Program-made: the position numbers and the translations under genes
Source: Labrenzia sp. DG1229
GTDB taxonomy: Bacteria; Pseudomonadota; Alphaproteobacteria; Rhizobiales; Stappiaceae
Reading direction: 5' to 3'
Assembly (NCBI RefSeq): GCF_000521215.1
Contig: NZ_KI928936.1
Coordinates: 1 to 49,651, forward strand
Length of the DNA: 49,651 nt
In this document: positions 36,631 through 45,565 of the stretch, one piece after another
Layout: each line of letters starts with the position of its first letter
Position numbering within the stretch: the stretch's first letter is position 1
Notes under the pieces: model-generated
What the model saw: the letters and a program-made list of their open reading frames with translations, nothing else
Database searches by the model: none
What the model was told of the DNA's origin: nothing

Positions 36631-37257
36631 ATGTCCGCACCCACGCAAAAACCCTCGCTCACGGAAAGCCCGAATGTTCACCGGGACGCCAACATCATGA
36701 ATTGCGAACTCGGCATCTGGACGGAGGTCGGCGCGCGAACCGACATGCGTGAGAGCCGGATGGACGACTACTCCTACATCGTACAGGACGGCGACGTCGT
36801 CTGGACAAGCATCGGCAAGTTCTGCTCGATTGCCCGTCGCGTGCGGCTCAATCCCGGAAACCATGCGACCTGGCGCGCTTCCCAGCACCATTTCACCTAT
36901 CGGGCGGCCGCCTATGGTCTTGGTGATGACGACGCCGAGTTCTTTCAGTGGCGCAAGGACGACTGGGTGACCATCGGAAACGACGTCTGGATTGGTCACA
37001 ACGTCACCGTGCTTGCCGGCGTCACCATCGGAACGGGTGCCATCGTGGCTGCGGGTGCGGTGGTCGCACGGGACGTTCCCAATTATACGGTGGTTGGCGG
37101 TGTGGCCGCCAAACCGATCAAGCGCCGTTTCACCGAAAATCAGGAAGACGCGCTGATGGCGATTTCATGGTGGGACTGGAGCCATGAGCAACTACGCGAA
37201 CGTTTGCCGGATTTCCGCAACTTGCCGATTGATGCCTTTATTGAAAAATATCGATAG
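36631..37257 (+). CDS. Hexapeptide-repeat acetyltransferase, phosphonate-metabolism type
   Basis: A 208-residue left-handed beta-helix protein. Hexapeptide repeats are obvious at residues 110-155 ([22 protein letters not shown], then [23 protein letters not shown]). The N-terminal part ([38 protein letters not shown]) fits the transferase subfamily found beside phosphonate genes. ATG at 36631 follows a perfect AAGGAGG. It is divergent from phnC with a PHO-box-like site. The acceptor is probably an aminophosphonate or a related amine; the C-P lyase genes themselves are not in this window. Confidence 0.88.
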   Translation: MSAPTQKPSLTESPNVHRDANIMNCELGIWTEVGARTDMRESRMDDYSYIVQDGDVVWTSIGKFCSIARRVRLNPGNHATWRASQHHFTYRAAAYGLGDDDAEFFQWRKDDWVTIGNDVWIGHNVTVLAGVTIGTGAIVAAGAVVARDVPNYTVVGGVAAKPIKRRFTENQEDALMAISWWDWSHEQLRERLPDFRNLPIDAFIEKYR

Positions 37258-37335
37258 GTGTCTTCGACAACACCCCTATTGAACGCATCCAGCTCGAGTG
37301 CTTTGCTGCAGGTCGAAACGCGTTGGAGGCGATAG

Positions 37336-37773
37336 ATGGTGAAACGAACGGCATCATGCAGATGCGGACAGCTGAGCGCCGTGTGTGAAGGCGAACCGGT
37401 ACGCATCTCCGCCTGCCATTGTCTTGAATGCCAGAAACGGACCGGCAGCGTGTTTGCCGTTCAGGCACGATGGCCGGACGAGCATGTCACGCTTTCGGGC
37501 AGGTTTTCAGAATGGCAACGGGATTGCGACAGCGGGCACACAGCCACTTATCGCTTTTGCCCCACCTGCGGGTCGACCCTCGCCTTCGTGATCGAAGGCT
37601 GGCCGGGCGTGACGGCAATTCCGGTCGGAGCTTTTGCCGATCCGGAATTTCCAAACCCGCGTTTCTCGGTATATGAGCACCGCAAGCATCAGTGGGTCAC
37701 GGTTCCGGGCGAGAATGTCGAGCATTCGTCCGATCCCTCGATCGCCTTCACACAAGGCGAACTCAAAAAATGA
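37336..37773 (+). CDS. GFA family (CENP-V/GFA) zinc protein
   Basis: A 145-residue protein with all the GFA metal-site cysteines: SCRCGQL (near residues 8-10), ACHCLECQKRTG (27-38), and FCPTCGS (about 75-81). The family is named for glutathione-dependent formaldehyde-activating enzyme, but most members have no proven activity. Its stop overlaps the start of the following VOC gene (ATGA at 37770), so the two are coupled. Confidence 0.9.
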   Translation: MVKRTASCRCGQLSAVCEGEPVRISACHCLECQKRTGSVFAVQARWPDEHVTLSGRFSEWQRDCDSGHTATYRFCPTCGSTLAFVIEGWPGVTAIPVGAFADPEFPNPRFSVYEHRKHQWVTVPGENVEHSSDPSIAFTQGELKK

Positions 37774-38180
37774 ACGAAGCAGAGCAGACCGGTTTGCGGT
37801 GTGTCGAGACCCCGATTGCCGCTGGCCTCCATCGCATCATCCTTTACGTACGAGACGTGGATATCAGTACCTCGTTCTATGCATTCTTCTTTGGTTTCAA
37901 AGCCGTCAGGACACCAACCGACCGGTTGACAGAACTGGTTCCGGAAAATGGCGGTGCGCACTTGCTGCTTCACAAGGCAGGCAAAGCGCAAAAGCTCGGC
38001 CAGGCTGCGGTCAAGCTTGTGTTCGATGTGGAGAACGTTGCAGCCTTTCACGAAAGTGCGTCGAACAAGGGGCTGAAATTCGGTTCCATTCACCAGACGG
38101 ACGGATATGAATTTGCAAATGCAAAGGATCCTGACGGCAACTCGGTTCAGGTGTCCAGCAGGGCATTCAAGTCAACCTGA
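37770..38180 (+). CDS. VOC family protein
   Basis: A 136-residue glyoxalase-like protein: HRIILYVRDVDISTSFYAFFFGFKAV at the N-terminus and FANAKDPDGNSVQVSSRAF at the C-terminus. ATG at 37770 overlaps the GFA stop. The GFA-VOC pairing suggests a thiol-conjugate or aldehyde detoxification role, which is inference only. Confidence 0.85.
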   Translation: MNEAEQTGLRCVETPIAAGLHRIILYVRDVDISTSFYAFFFGFKAVRTPTDRLTELVPENGGAHLLLHKAGKAQKLGQAAVKLVFDVENVAAFHESASNKGLKFGSIHQTDGYEFANAKDPDGNSVQVSSRAFKST

Positions 38181-38230
38181 ATGCGAGCTGCCTCCTCCCC
38201 CTGCGCGGCATTTGGCGCTACAATCGAAGC

Positions 38231-38803
38231 ATGACTATTGATACAGCCGTTCTTCAATCGAGCCTGGGCCCTTCTCTCAGACGGTGGCGCGTGCTCAACC
38301 GGGTGAAGCAGAATGCACTTGCGGAAGACCTGGGCGTTTCCCAAAGCAGGATTTCACGTTGGGAAAGTGGACGGTCCGAGCCCGACGACCGCGCCCGGTG
38401 GAAAATCACGCGTCTATTGCGTGCTCGTCCGGAAACCGCGTCAGATCGTGCTCTTCTGGACCTTGTCACGCAGGCCTCGACGCCTGTGCACCTTGTTTGC
38501 GACCTCACTCACCGGCTTCTTGCCGCATCACCAAAACGCGTGCGGCTTTGGCACGTGCCTGTCTCGGAGCTGATGGACAGGCCTTTATGGCAATTTGCCT
38601 CCGAGAGCATTCGCCGTATCGAGCACCAGTTGGAGGACAAAGGCTGGTTCGAGCCCAGCGGTGTCGACATTGTCTACCGCACGGAACGCGCGGAATTCAC
38701 CGAACTGACAATACCGGAAAGCGATATCCGGATTTCGCGACTTGCCCTGTCAGACGGCCGATTTGCGCGCCTCGTACGGGATGAGCCAAAGGCAATTGCA
38801 TAA
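38231..38803 (+). CDS. XRE family transcriptional regulator
   Basis: A 190-residue protein. An XRE-type HTH occupies residues 15-50 (LNRVKQNALAEDLGVSQSRISRWESGRSEPD). A C-terminal domain of about 100 residues (TPVHLVCDLTHRLLAASPKRVRLW... VDIVYRTERAEF) looks like a PAS-like sensor and is seen in other alphaproteobacterial HTH proteins. The ligand is unknown. It lies 50 bases after the VOC gene on the same strand. Confidence 0.85.
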   Translation: MTIDTAVLQSSLGPSLRRWRVLNRVKQNALAEDLGVSQSRISRWESGRSEPDDRARWKITRLLRARPETASDRALLDLVTQASTPVHLVCDLTHRLLAASPKRVRLWHVPVSELMDRPLWQFASESIRRIEHQLEDKGWFEPSGVDIVYRTERAEFTELTIPESDIRISRLALSDGRFARLVRDEPKAIA

Positions 38804-38852
38804 ATTATTCAGACTGTCGAAAAGCTGCTGGCGGAACGTTAACATCGACACC

Positions 38853-39473
38853 ATGTCGCTACCAGATCCCGAGATGCCAGCTGCGGCCATGCAGCCTCAA
38901 CGACTGACCGGACTCCTCTCCTTTCTCCAGGAGGCAGAAAGGTTGAAAGATACACTGCGGTCCGGTTCAACGCGCCAGGGCCGCCCGGAAAGTACGGCCG
39001 AGCACAGCTGGCGGCTCGCGCTCATGGTTCTCCTGTTTGAACAGGAACTCGCAGGGATCGACTTGTCCAGGCTCATGAAACTGTGCCTGATACACGATCT
39101 CGGTGAAGCAATTTCCGGGGACGTTCCGGCACCGTTGCAACGCGATGGCGATGATCGGGAGAAGCGGGAAAGAGCCGATTTTCAGACGCTTTGCGCCAGC
39201 CTGCCAGCAGACCTTTCACGAGATTTTCTTGCCCTGTGGGACGAGTATGCTCAGGCAGAAACGCTCGAGGCGCGTCTTGCCAAGGCATTCGATAAGCTTG
39301 AAACCATTCAGCAGCACCACCTGATGCCGCCCCAAAGCGTTGAATTTCATGAGTTCAATCTGACATATGGACGCGAACGCACGGATGCATTTCCCCTGAC
39401 GCGGCAAATCCGCGATATCGTGGACGAAAATACGCTTCAGATTTTATCCGGGTTAAGGAAGCGTGCCGATTGA
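38853..39473 (+). CDS. HD-domain phosphohydrolase (YfbR/HDDC2-like)
   Basis: A 206-residue protein with the HD metal-site set: His in ESTAEHSWRLALM, His-Asp in KLCLIHDLGEAISGDV, and Asp in KAFDKLETIQQH. This is the pattern of the YfbR/HDDC2 5'-deoxynucleotidase group, so dephosphorylation of nucleoside monophosphates is likely. ATG at 38853 has only a weak ribosome site; a start at about 38874 is also possible. The frame opens at 38742 inside the XRE gene. Confidence 0.85.
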   Translation: MSLPDPEMPAAAMQPQRLTGLLSFLQEAERLKDTLRSGSTRQGRPESTAEHSWRLALMVLLFEQELAGIDLSRLMKLCLIHDLGEAISGDVPAPLQRDGDDREKRERADFQTLCASLPADLSRDFLALWDEYAQAETLEARLAKAFDKLETIQQHHLMPPQSVEFHEFNLTYGRERTDAFPLTRQIRDIVDENTLQILSGLRKRAD

Positions 39474-39613
39474 AGCCGGAACGCATCTTTTCGGCGGACC
39501 AATCAGATGCCCCTTGGTGTGGACCAGTCTGGAAGGCTTGATCACCTTTCACGGATTGCACTAGGATTTTCCTCCTGCAGCGGAAACGCCCGCTCACTCC
39601 GGAGGATACACCC

Positions 39614-39979
39614 ATGTATACGATCCTGCCACGCAGCAATGGCCCGGTTATCGGCGTCGAGATATCCGGCAAAGTCGATATCGAGCAGGAAAAGGAATTG
39701 ATTGCAAAAGCCGAAGAGATGATCGAATCCTTTGACAAGATCAGTATCCTGGTGGTCCTGGGCGACCATGTCGGCATTTCCTTCGAAGCAGCGGCGTCGG
39801 ACATCAAGTGGGTGCTCACCCACATGCCACACCTTCACAAGGTCGGGATCGTGGCTGATGGCAAGCTGATGGCAGCCCTTGTCGCGATCGACGCGACGTT
39901 CGCCAAGATGGTCGGTATCCAGGAAAAGCACTTCGACAGGGACGAGATAGAAACGGCCTGGCACTGGATCGAAAGCTGA
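39614..39979 (+). CDS. SpoIIAA-like (STAS-like) protein
   Basis: A 121-residue small soluble protein fitting the SpoIIAA-like family: GPVIGVEISGKVDIEQEKELIAKAEEMIESFDKISILV, then DIKWVLTHMPHLHKVGIVADGK. ATG at 39614 follows GGAGGATACACCC. Members of this family bind lipids or act as small accessory proteins; there is no phosphorylatable serine context that proves anti-sigma control. It converges with the amidotransferase gene 13 bases away. Confidence 0.85.
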   Translation: MYTILPRSNGPVIGVEISGKVDIEQEKELIAKAEEMIESFDKISILVVLGDHVGISFEAAASDIKWVLTHMPHLHKVGIVADGKLMAALVAIDATFAKMVGIQEKHFDRDEIETAWHWIES

Positions 39980-39992
39980 ACGCCAACTGAGC

Positions 39993-40781
39993 TCACGCGT
40001 GTGCGAGTTCTTCCTCGCTAAGGAAGGCAACCATTTCCACTTTGCCGTCACTTACCTTGATCATGTGGCCCTGCGGGACTTCAACCCAGCAATTTCTTGC
40101 TTCGTCCAGGGGCTCTGAAACGACCATGATGCCGTCTTCAAATTCCCGGTAGTAAAGCGTCGGTGCAAACTTGTCGGACGCGTAGCGCGCCGCATAGAGC
40201 GTCGTTCCGTCAGACCATGCCGATGCAAACCGCATGTGAGGTGCAACACCGGAATATCGGGACAGGGCTTCCGCCTCGCGAACTGCCCTGGCCATGGCGG
40301 CGCGCGGATGCAACTTCAAACCATAAGCCAGTGCGACCAGAAATATGCACTCACTGTCGGTTCCGCCCATGCGATGCCCGTAAAGATCATCCGGTATCAT
40401 GTTGTCCAGCCGCCGGCGGACCTTGTCATACCCGCCAACCTGACCGTTGTGCATGAACGTCCAGCGCTCATGAGTAAACGGATGACAGTTGTCCCTTGTC
40501 GTGGCCGTACCTGTAGAGGCACGCACATGCGCCAGAAAATGCCTGGAACGGATATGCCGCGCGATCTGCAGGAGGTTGGGGTCCGACCAAGCAGGCCGTA
40601 CATCCTTGTAAAGGCAAGGCGTTTCCCGGTCACCGTACCAGGCAACGCCGAACCCGTCGGCATTGACAGAGGTCTTGCAGGACAAGGCGTTACGGCTCTG
40701 GTCGATCAGGGAGTGTTCCGGATCGCAGATGACTTCTTCCAGATATTTCGGAGCTCCGCTCCAGGCTGCCCAGCGGCACAT
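39993..40781 (-). CDS. Class II glutamine amidotransferase (EgtC/YafJ-like)
   Basis: A 262-residue N-terminal-nucleophile amidotransferase: Cys2 in MCRWAAWSG, then GFGVAWYG, FLAHVRASTGTATTRDNCHPF, and WTFMHNGQVGGYDKVR. These match the EgtC/YafJ branch, which hydrolyses gamma-glutamyl amide bonds and lacks a synthase domain. Its start lies 14 bases after the stop of the PLP enzyme gene, so the two are an operon. EgtC removes the gamma-glutamyl group in ergothioneine synthesis; that role is possible but the egtB/egtD genes are not here. Confidence 0.88.
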   Translation of the reverse strand: MCRWAAWSGAPKYLEEVICDPEHSLIDQSRNALSCKTSVNADGFGVAWYGDRETPCLYKDVRPAWSDPNLLQIARHIRSRHFLAHVRASTGTATTRDNCHPFTHERWTFMHNGQVGGYDKVRRRLDNMIPDDLYGHRMGGTDSECIFLVALAYGLKLHPRAAMARAVREAEALSRYSGVAPHMRFASAWSDGTTLYAARYASDKFAPTLYYREFEDGIMVVSEPLDEARNCWVEVPQGHMIKVSDGKVEMVAFLSEEELAHA

Positions 40782-40795
40782 ATCAGCTACTTTCG

Positions 40796-42262
40796 TTATG
40801 CGGCATCGCGAGCGGCATTGAACCGCGCGGTGGTTTCGTCACATGTATAGCGGTCTGCGATCGGATAAGGCGCACGCGCCAGATGATCTACCGCAGTAAT
40901 AATTTTATCCGCCTTTTCGGTGGTGAGCAGAACCGAAAAATTCAACCGTGTCCAACCGGGCTTCTTAAGTTCCTCGCCGGACAGGATCCCCTGTCGGAGG
41001 AATTCGGACTCAGAGCGCTCAATACCGAGCAGACGGTGTGCGTAAGGTCCGGCGCACGCGCAGCCGCCGCGCGCCTGGATACCGTAGGCGTCCGACAGCA
41101 TGCGCGTTACAAGCTGCTGGTGAATGTATCCGCCCCGTTCAAGGTCCCGTATCCTGAAGGAGAAAACCGGCAGGATATGGCGGGCATCCTGGTTGCCCAT
41201 GATCTCGATTGCCGGGTTTTCCTGCCATTTGGATAGCGCTTTTTTGCGCCACGCGGCGTTGCACGCGTCCATGACTTCCTGACCTATGGCTTCCTTCACC
41301 AGAAATACGAGCGCGGCACGTATGTCACCAATCACGTTCGGTGTTCCCGCCTCTTCGCGCGCGGCGATATCCGGTGTGTAGTCATGGCCCCAGGGCGAGA
41401 CAAAGCGAACCGTTCCGCCACCAGGAAAAACCGGAGCGTCCATTGTCACCGCGGACTTGCGAACAATCATGACACCGGATGCGGCAGGTCCACCGATGAA
41501 CTTGTGGGGCGAAACGACCACGGCATCCTTTTGGGCATCCGAATCTGCGTGCATGTCGATCGGAAGATAGGGGCCGGAACCAGCGCAGTCCCAGACGCTC
41601 AAGGCCCCATGTTTTCTGAGAAGGCGTGTGACGGTAACGTCGTCTGTCACGATGCCCGTCACGTTGGACATCATCGAGAACGCACCGACAGTGAGCCTTT
41701 CCTCACCCGCTGCTTGCAAGACGTTTTCCAGTTCGTCCAGGTCCGGGCCACCTGTGTCAGCCTCACCTATCTCTATCACTTCCGCACCGCTTTCACGCCA
41801 GGGCAGAATGTCGGAATGGTGCTCGTAGGGCCCAAGGACGACGAGGGGATTTTTCCCCTGCCGTGCCGCCGCATCGACACCAAGGAGATGAACGAGCCGA
41901 TTCAATCCGGCGGTGGCACCCGAACCACAAAACACCGTGGCATAAGTTCCGTCCGCGCCGCAGATACGGGCGATTTCCGATCTCGCCGCTTCACGCATCC
42001 GCGTCATGACACTGCCGCAATATGAGGCCTCGGTGTGGCTGTTGGCGTAGACAGGGAGAACTTCCTCCAGAACAAAATCCTCGATCTGACGCAGGGCCCT
42101 GCCCGAAGCCACGTAGTCGGCGTAGATCATCTCGTGTTCACCCATGGGACCGGACACGTTTGTCCCTTCCCCGATCAGACCGGCCCTCAGGCGCTCTATC
42201 AGGTCCGGGCAATCCAGTGATCTGCTGAATTGATCAATCGCCGTTCCGGTTTTTTGTGTCAT
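40796..42262 (-). CDS. Class V aminotransferase/cysteine-desulfurase-like PLP enzyme
   Basis: A 488-residue fold-type I PLP enzyme. The active-site Lys is in VVSPHKFIGGPAASG, the PLP-phosphate site is at GSGATAGLNRLVHLL, and a GGCACAGPYAH segment occurs near the C-terminus. YADYVASGRALRQIEDF is the N-terminal signature of the NifS/CsdA/EgtE-like class. ATG at 42262. It is divergent from an Lrp/AsnC gene and coupled to a class II amidotransferase. It could be a C-S lyase, a desulfurase or a transaminase. The Cys-rich GGCACAG loop resembles SufS-type catalytic-loop placement but does not prove it. Confidence 0.87.
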   Translation of the reverse strand: MTQKTGTAIDQFSRSLDCPDLIERLRAGLIGEGTNVSGPMGEHEMIYADYVASGRALRQIEDFVLEEVLPVYANSHTEASYCGSVMTRMREAARSEIARICGADGTYATVFCGSGATAGLNRLVHLLGVDAAARQGKNPLVVLGPYEHHSDILPWRESGAEVIEIGEADTGGPDLDELENVLQAAGEERLTVGAFSMMSNVTGIVTDDVTVTRLLRKHGALSVWDCAGSGPYLPIDMHADSDAQKDAVVVSPHKFIGGPAASGVMIVRKSAVTMDAPVFPGGGTVRFVSPWGHDYTPDIAAREEAGTPNVIGDIRAALVFLVKEAIGQEVMDACNAAWRKKALSKWQENPAIEIMGNQDARHILPVFSFRIRDLERGGYIHQQLVTRMLSDAYGIQARGGCACAGPYAHRLLGIERSESEFLRQGILSGEELKKPGWTRLNFSVLLTTEKADKIITAVDHLARAPYPIADRYTCDETTARFNAARDAA

Positions 42263-42359
42263 TTGTCTCTCCAGGATCCCATCCGGAGATCATATGACCA
42301 ATCATGGTTGGTATTCTTCACCTGATACTTTTGATTTTTTCATGTTTTTGTGTCATTTG
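42251..42359. repeat. 15-bp exact direct repeat at both divergent translation starts
   Basis: TTTTTGTGTCATTTG occurs at 42251-42265 and at 42345-42359. The first copy covers the start codon of the PLP enzyme (on the minus strand its ATG is inside the repeat). The second ends seven bases before the Lrp ATG. Confidence 0.7.
42297..42312. promoter_or_regulatory. Lrp-type operator palindrome
   Basis: ACCAATCATGGTTGGT: 5-bp arms ACCAA and TTGGT around six bases. It lies midway between the divergent PLP enzyme and Lrp genes, as expected of an Lrp/AsnC local operator. Confidence 0.5.
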
Positions 42360-42366
42360 ATCGAAA

Positions 42367-42828
42367 ATGAAAGAAAATCTCGATCAAATAGACAGATCAC
42401 TGCTGCGTGCGCTTCAACGGGATGCACGTTTGTCGCAACGCGAATTGGCAGAAACTGTCGGCCTTTCCCAAAATGCCTGCTGGCGGCGGCTCAAGACACT
42501 TTACGAAGGTGGATTGATTGAGGGACACACGATCAGGCTGGACCCGGCACGCCTTGGTCTCAACCTCACCGTCTTTGTCATGATCAGAACAAGACATCAC
42601 TCCAAGGACTGGCTCGCGACATTCCGGCAGGAAGTCTCGGCCATTCCCAACGTAATTGATTTTTACCGGATTGCCGGCGACTACGACTACATGCTGAAAG
42701 TCGTGGCCGAGGACATGAATGCATTTGATCGCGTTTATCAGCGGCTGATCGAAAAAATCGATCTGGACACAGTCACCTCCTACATGACCATGGAGGCGAT
42801 CGCGGACGCCCGCGATCTGCCGATTTAG
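42367..42828 (+). CDS. Lrp/AsnC family transcriptional regulator
   Basis: A 153-residue regulator. The HTH is LDQIDRSLLRALQRDARLSQRELAETVGLSQNACWRRLKTLYEGG. The RAM/AsnC ligand domain covers the C-terminal half (IPNVIDFYRIAGDYDYMLKVVAEDMNAFDRVYQRLIE). ATG at 42367. It is divergent from the PLP enzyme/amidotransferase operon and probably senses an amino acid related to that pathway. Confidence 0.93.
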   Translation: MKENLDQIDRSLLRALQRDARLSQRELAETVGLSQNACWRRLKTLYEGGLIEGHTIRLDPARLGLNLTVFVMIRTRHHSKDWLATFRQEVSAIPNVIDFYRIAGDYDYMLKVVAEDMNAFDRVYQRLIEKIDLDTVTSYMTMEAIADARDLPI

Positions 42829-42871
42829 CGAAGCGGTGAAGTGGTGTTGGCACCTCTGTCACATTGCCTGA

Positions 42872-42898
42872 CACCGCAGGGCCTTAACGCCTGCGGTG
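42872..42898. terminator. 9-bp hairpin spanning the stop codon of the SH3b protein gene
   Basis: CACCGCAGG (42872-42880), loop GCCTTAACG, CCTGCGGTG (42890-42898). The SH3b-gene stop (42884-42886) sits in the loop. It lies between convergent genes and has no T run, so terminator function is uncertain. Confidence 0.45.
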
Positions 42899-45565
42899 AC
42901 CACCACCCCTGCGCTGCCCACCGCCGCCGCCGCCACGATTCGGCCGTGCCTGTTGTGGCCGGGCCTGCTGTGGACGGTTTCGCTGGACATTCCGCTGACG
43001 GTTGACCTGCCGGTTTCCAGAGGTCCGGGCCTTCCGGTCCCTGTTCAGGTGCGCCGGCGCCTGTCTTGTCTGCTTGGCTGGACGTGTCGCCGGTCTTTGC
43101 GTGTTCGGGCGCTGCGCAGCCGGCCTTTGTGCCGGTTTTTGTGCATTCGGCCGTTGCGCAGCCGGCAAGTTGGTCGGACGTTCACCCGCCGGACGGTTCA
43201 CATTGGGGCGCTGGCCTGCCGGGCGATTTTGCGGGCGCTGCAAATTGCCCTGCCCGGCATTCGGCCGGTTCTGCAGGCGATCGCCTGCCGGACGGTTGGC
43301 AATCGCTGCTCCGGCGCCGGCTCCAATTGCCGCACCGGCACCAACATCTCCCAGGCGGTTTTGAATGTTTTCCCTCGACGGCGCAGCAACTTCACCCCAG
43401 CGCCCGCCTTCGAACTTCTGCCAGTTCTCGCCATCACGCCGGTAGACCGACCCGTCACGCCCTGCAAAAACGTCTCCCCTGCGGTCGAGGCTCCCGACAC
43501 GGCCGAGATTGCCGTCTTCTTTCCACCTCTTGGCGGCCCCTGCCTGAATATCCCGTGTGCGCGACCATTGCGGTCCGGACACCACCGCTCCCCCCCAGGA
43601 GCCGTAGATACCGCGCGCGCCACCGGCGACGATCCGGTTGCCGGTGCGTGGATTATAGGCGGTGATGAAGCCGGCGCTGCCGCGCGGACCGCTGATTGCC
43701 GCTCCGCGGATGTATCCGCCGGTGCGGGGATTGTAGATGCCGCCACCCGCGATGCCACGCCGGGGTCCGTAGGCATATCCGTAGCGGCCGTAGACGCCGC
43801 GAACAGGGTTGTAGAAAGCTCCGATGCCGTAAGTGACCGGGCGTCGGAAGTAGATCGGCCGGTAGCCCGGACGGTACCACGGCCGGTAGTACCAGCCCGT
43901 GCCGTAGACAAAGACACCCCAGGCGAGGAAACCGGTCAGGTATCCCATCGTGTAGCCGTACCAGACGGCATTCGGTTCACTCTCGTAAACGCGGACATAT
44001 GTCACGTTGTAGACCGGTGAAGACGGCGGGATGGTGTAGATCTCATCCGGCACGGCGGTCGCGACAACAAAGGGCCCTTCCGGGCTGTCGCCCACGAACC
44101 AGACACCGTCCTGAAGGACATAGTATTTGACACCAACCTGGATGACCTGGTCGTTGGTATTGACCGCATAGGACATGGATGTGCCGTCGATCGACTGGAA
44201 TTCCGGGTCTCCTGCATACGCAATATCTGCGCTGACAGAGCCGACTTCCACGCGCGCCGTCGTCGGAATGCTTGCCTTCAAGCGCGCCTGCGAGGCTTCA
44301 GATGTTCCCGGTATGGAAGACCGCACAGAGTAGTAGGGCGCATTTTCAGGAATGTTCTGGAAGTCGGACGGCATGTCAGGTGTCGTGAATTCCCAGGGTC
44401 CCTCCAGCGAAGCCGATTTGAACCAGCGTCCCGAAACCAGAATGTACCAGGTCGAAGTTGTCTTCAGGAAAAACACATCGCTGTCTGTGTTCGACGCCCA
44501 TTCGAGATCAGTGCCTTCGACCGGTTCCAGTTTCGGCTCACCTTCAAAAACGATCATCTCGGCCGGTTTGTCGGAATAGATCACCTTCGGCGCCGTGTTG
44601 TCCGCAAATGGCTGCGGTGGAATGGCTGCACGGGTTTCCGACCAGTTGTCGTCATCGGGAAGTTTCGTGATCAGGTCCGGTAAATCGGACGCGATTTCCC
44701 AACCGGTTGAAACATCCTTGGTCTTCAGCCAGGACTTCTCGTCCCGCAGGTAAAATTCCTCGGTTTCGTCAATCTTCAGAATGTCCCAGTTGGTATTGAC
44801 GACGAAGCTCAGGCCCTGATCGCCCTTGACCGGTGCCATGATGGGCGCACCTTCGGTCTGAACCAGGATTGCGGGCTCGGTCGATATGAAAATGGGCGGT
44901 GCTTCCGCATTCAAACCCTTCACGTCTTCCATACGCTTGTATTCCGCCAGACCGGCCGTGATCCTTTCCTCTTTCACGGTAATCGTTCCCGTCGGCATGA
45001 TCTTGCCGACCTGAAGCGTCAGATCCGTCAGGGAAGTCCTGTCAAGTGAAGAGAAATCCAGCTGGGTGACCTGTATGTCACTGACCTCGACTTCACCCTT
45101 TGCCGGATCGGCGAGCGTGCTCCCGCTGACACCGATCACGCCAAATACCGGCTGGGCTTCCTTGTCCTTGACATATTCGGCGGCAATCAGCGCCTTGAGC
45201 GTCTTGAAACTGTCCCACTCCGTAAATTGCGGCTGATAGAGGATCAGGGTCGCACCGCCATCGGTTTCAAAAGACCGCGGCCATCCCGTCGTCTGCTCCG
45301 ATTCAGACAGTTGAAGATACTGACCGCTGATAAAACCGTTTTGGCCATCGAAACTCACGGAGCACCAGGCACCGGTGTCGTCGCAGTTCTCCAGCTCAAC
45401 CTGGGATCCGTTCGGCACGGTCCCGAGCGATCCAAAGCCGGTTCCAGGTCCCTGCCGGAAATTCACATTTGCCGTCGTCACCGCGGGTGCGGCGAACGCA
45501 CCGTTCACGAACACGGTTTGAATGATCAATGCTGAAGACAAAATCACGGAAACAGTCTTGCGCAT
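42884..45565 (-). CDS. Exported SH3b-domain protein with three internal repeats and Arg/Pro/Gln-rich tail
   Basis: An 893-residue exported protein (start 45565, GGGAGGG upstream). The signal peptide runs to GAFAAPA. A bacterial SH3 domain covers residues 28-90 (VNFRQGPGTGFGSLGTVPNGSQVELE). Three related segments follow at about 222-312, 325-415 and 438-528, each with a hydrophobic strand, an (I/V)xSDLP/PEEIY-like turn and a W/Y-rich motif. A Tyr/Gly/Arg-rich region (550-690) precedes a very low-complexity tail rich in R, P, Q, N and A (770-893), ending GGGHRRR. This suggests peptidoglycan or exopolysaccharide binding. I know no characterised homologue. Confidence 0.8.
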   Translation of the reverse strand: MRKTVSVILSSALIIQTVFVNGAFAAPAVTTANVNFRQGPGTGFGSLGTVPNGSQVELENCDDTGAWCSVSFDGQNGFISGQYLQLSESEQTTGWPRSFETDGGATLILYQPQFTEWDSFKTLKALIAAEYVKDKEAQPVFGVIGVSGSTLADPAKGEVEVSDIQVTQLDFSSLDRTSLTDLTLQVGKIMPTGTITVKEERITAGLAEYKRMEDVKGLNAEAPPIFISTEPAILVQTEGAPIMAPVKGDQGLSFVVNTNWDILKIDETEEFYLRDEKSWLKTKDVSTGWEIASDLPDLITKLPDDDNWSETRAAIPPQPFADNTAPKVIYSDKPAEMIVFEGEPKLEPVEGTDLEWASNTDSDVFFLKTTSTWYILVSGRWFKSASLEGPWEFTTPDMPSDFQNIPENAPYYSVRSSIPGTSEASQARLKASIPTTARVEVGSVSADIAYAGDPEFQSIDGTSMSYAVNTNDQVIQVGVKYYVLQDGVWFVGDSPEGPFVVATAVPDEIYTIPPSSPVYNVTYVRVYESEPNAVWYGYTMGYLTGFLAWGVFVYGTGWYYRPWYRPGYRPIYFRRPVTYGIGAFYNPVRGVYGRYGYAYGPRRGIAGGGIYNPRTGGYIRGAAISGPRGSAGFITAYNPRTGNRIVAGGARGIYGSWGGAVVSGPQWSRTRDIQAGAAKRWKEDGNLGRVGSLDRRGDVFAGRDGSVYRRDGENWQKFEGGRWGEVAAPSRENIQNRLGDVGAGAAIGAGAGAAIANRPAGDRLQNRPNAGQGNLQRPQNRPAGQRPNVNRPAGERPTNLPAAQRPNAQKPAQRPAAQRPNTQRPATRPAKQTRQAPAHLNRDRKARTSGNRQVNRQRNVQRNRPQQARPQQARPNRGGGGGGQRRGGGHRRR

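Noticed and set aside
42896..44020. Long plus-strand open frame opposite the SH3b protein gene
   Set aside because: It is the shadow of the low-complexity tail of the minus-strand gene: biased composition, no ribosome site, no motif.
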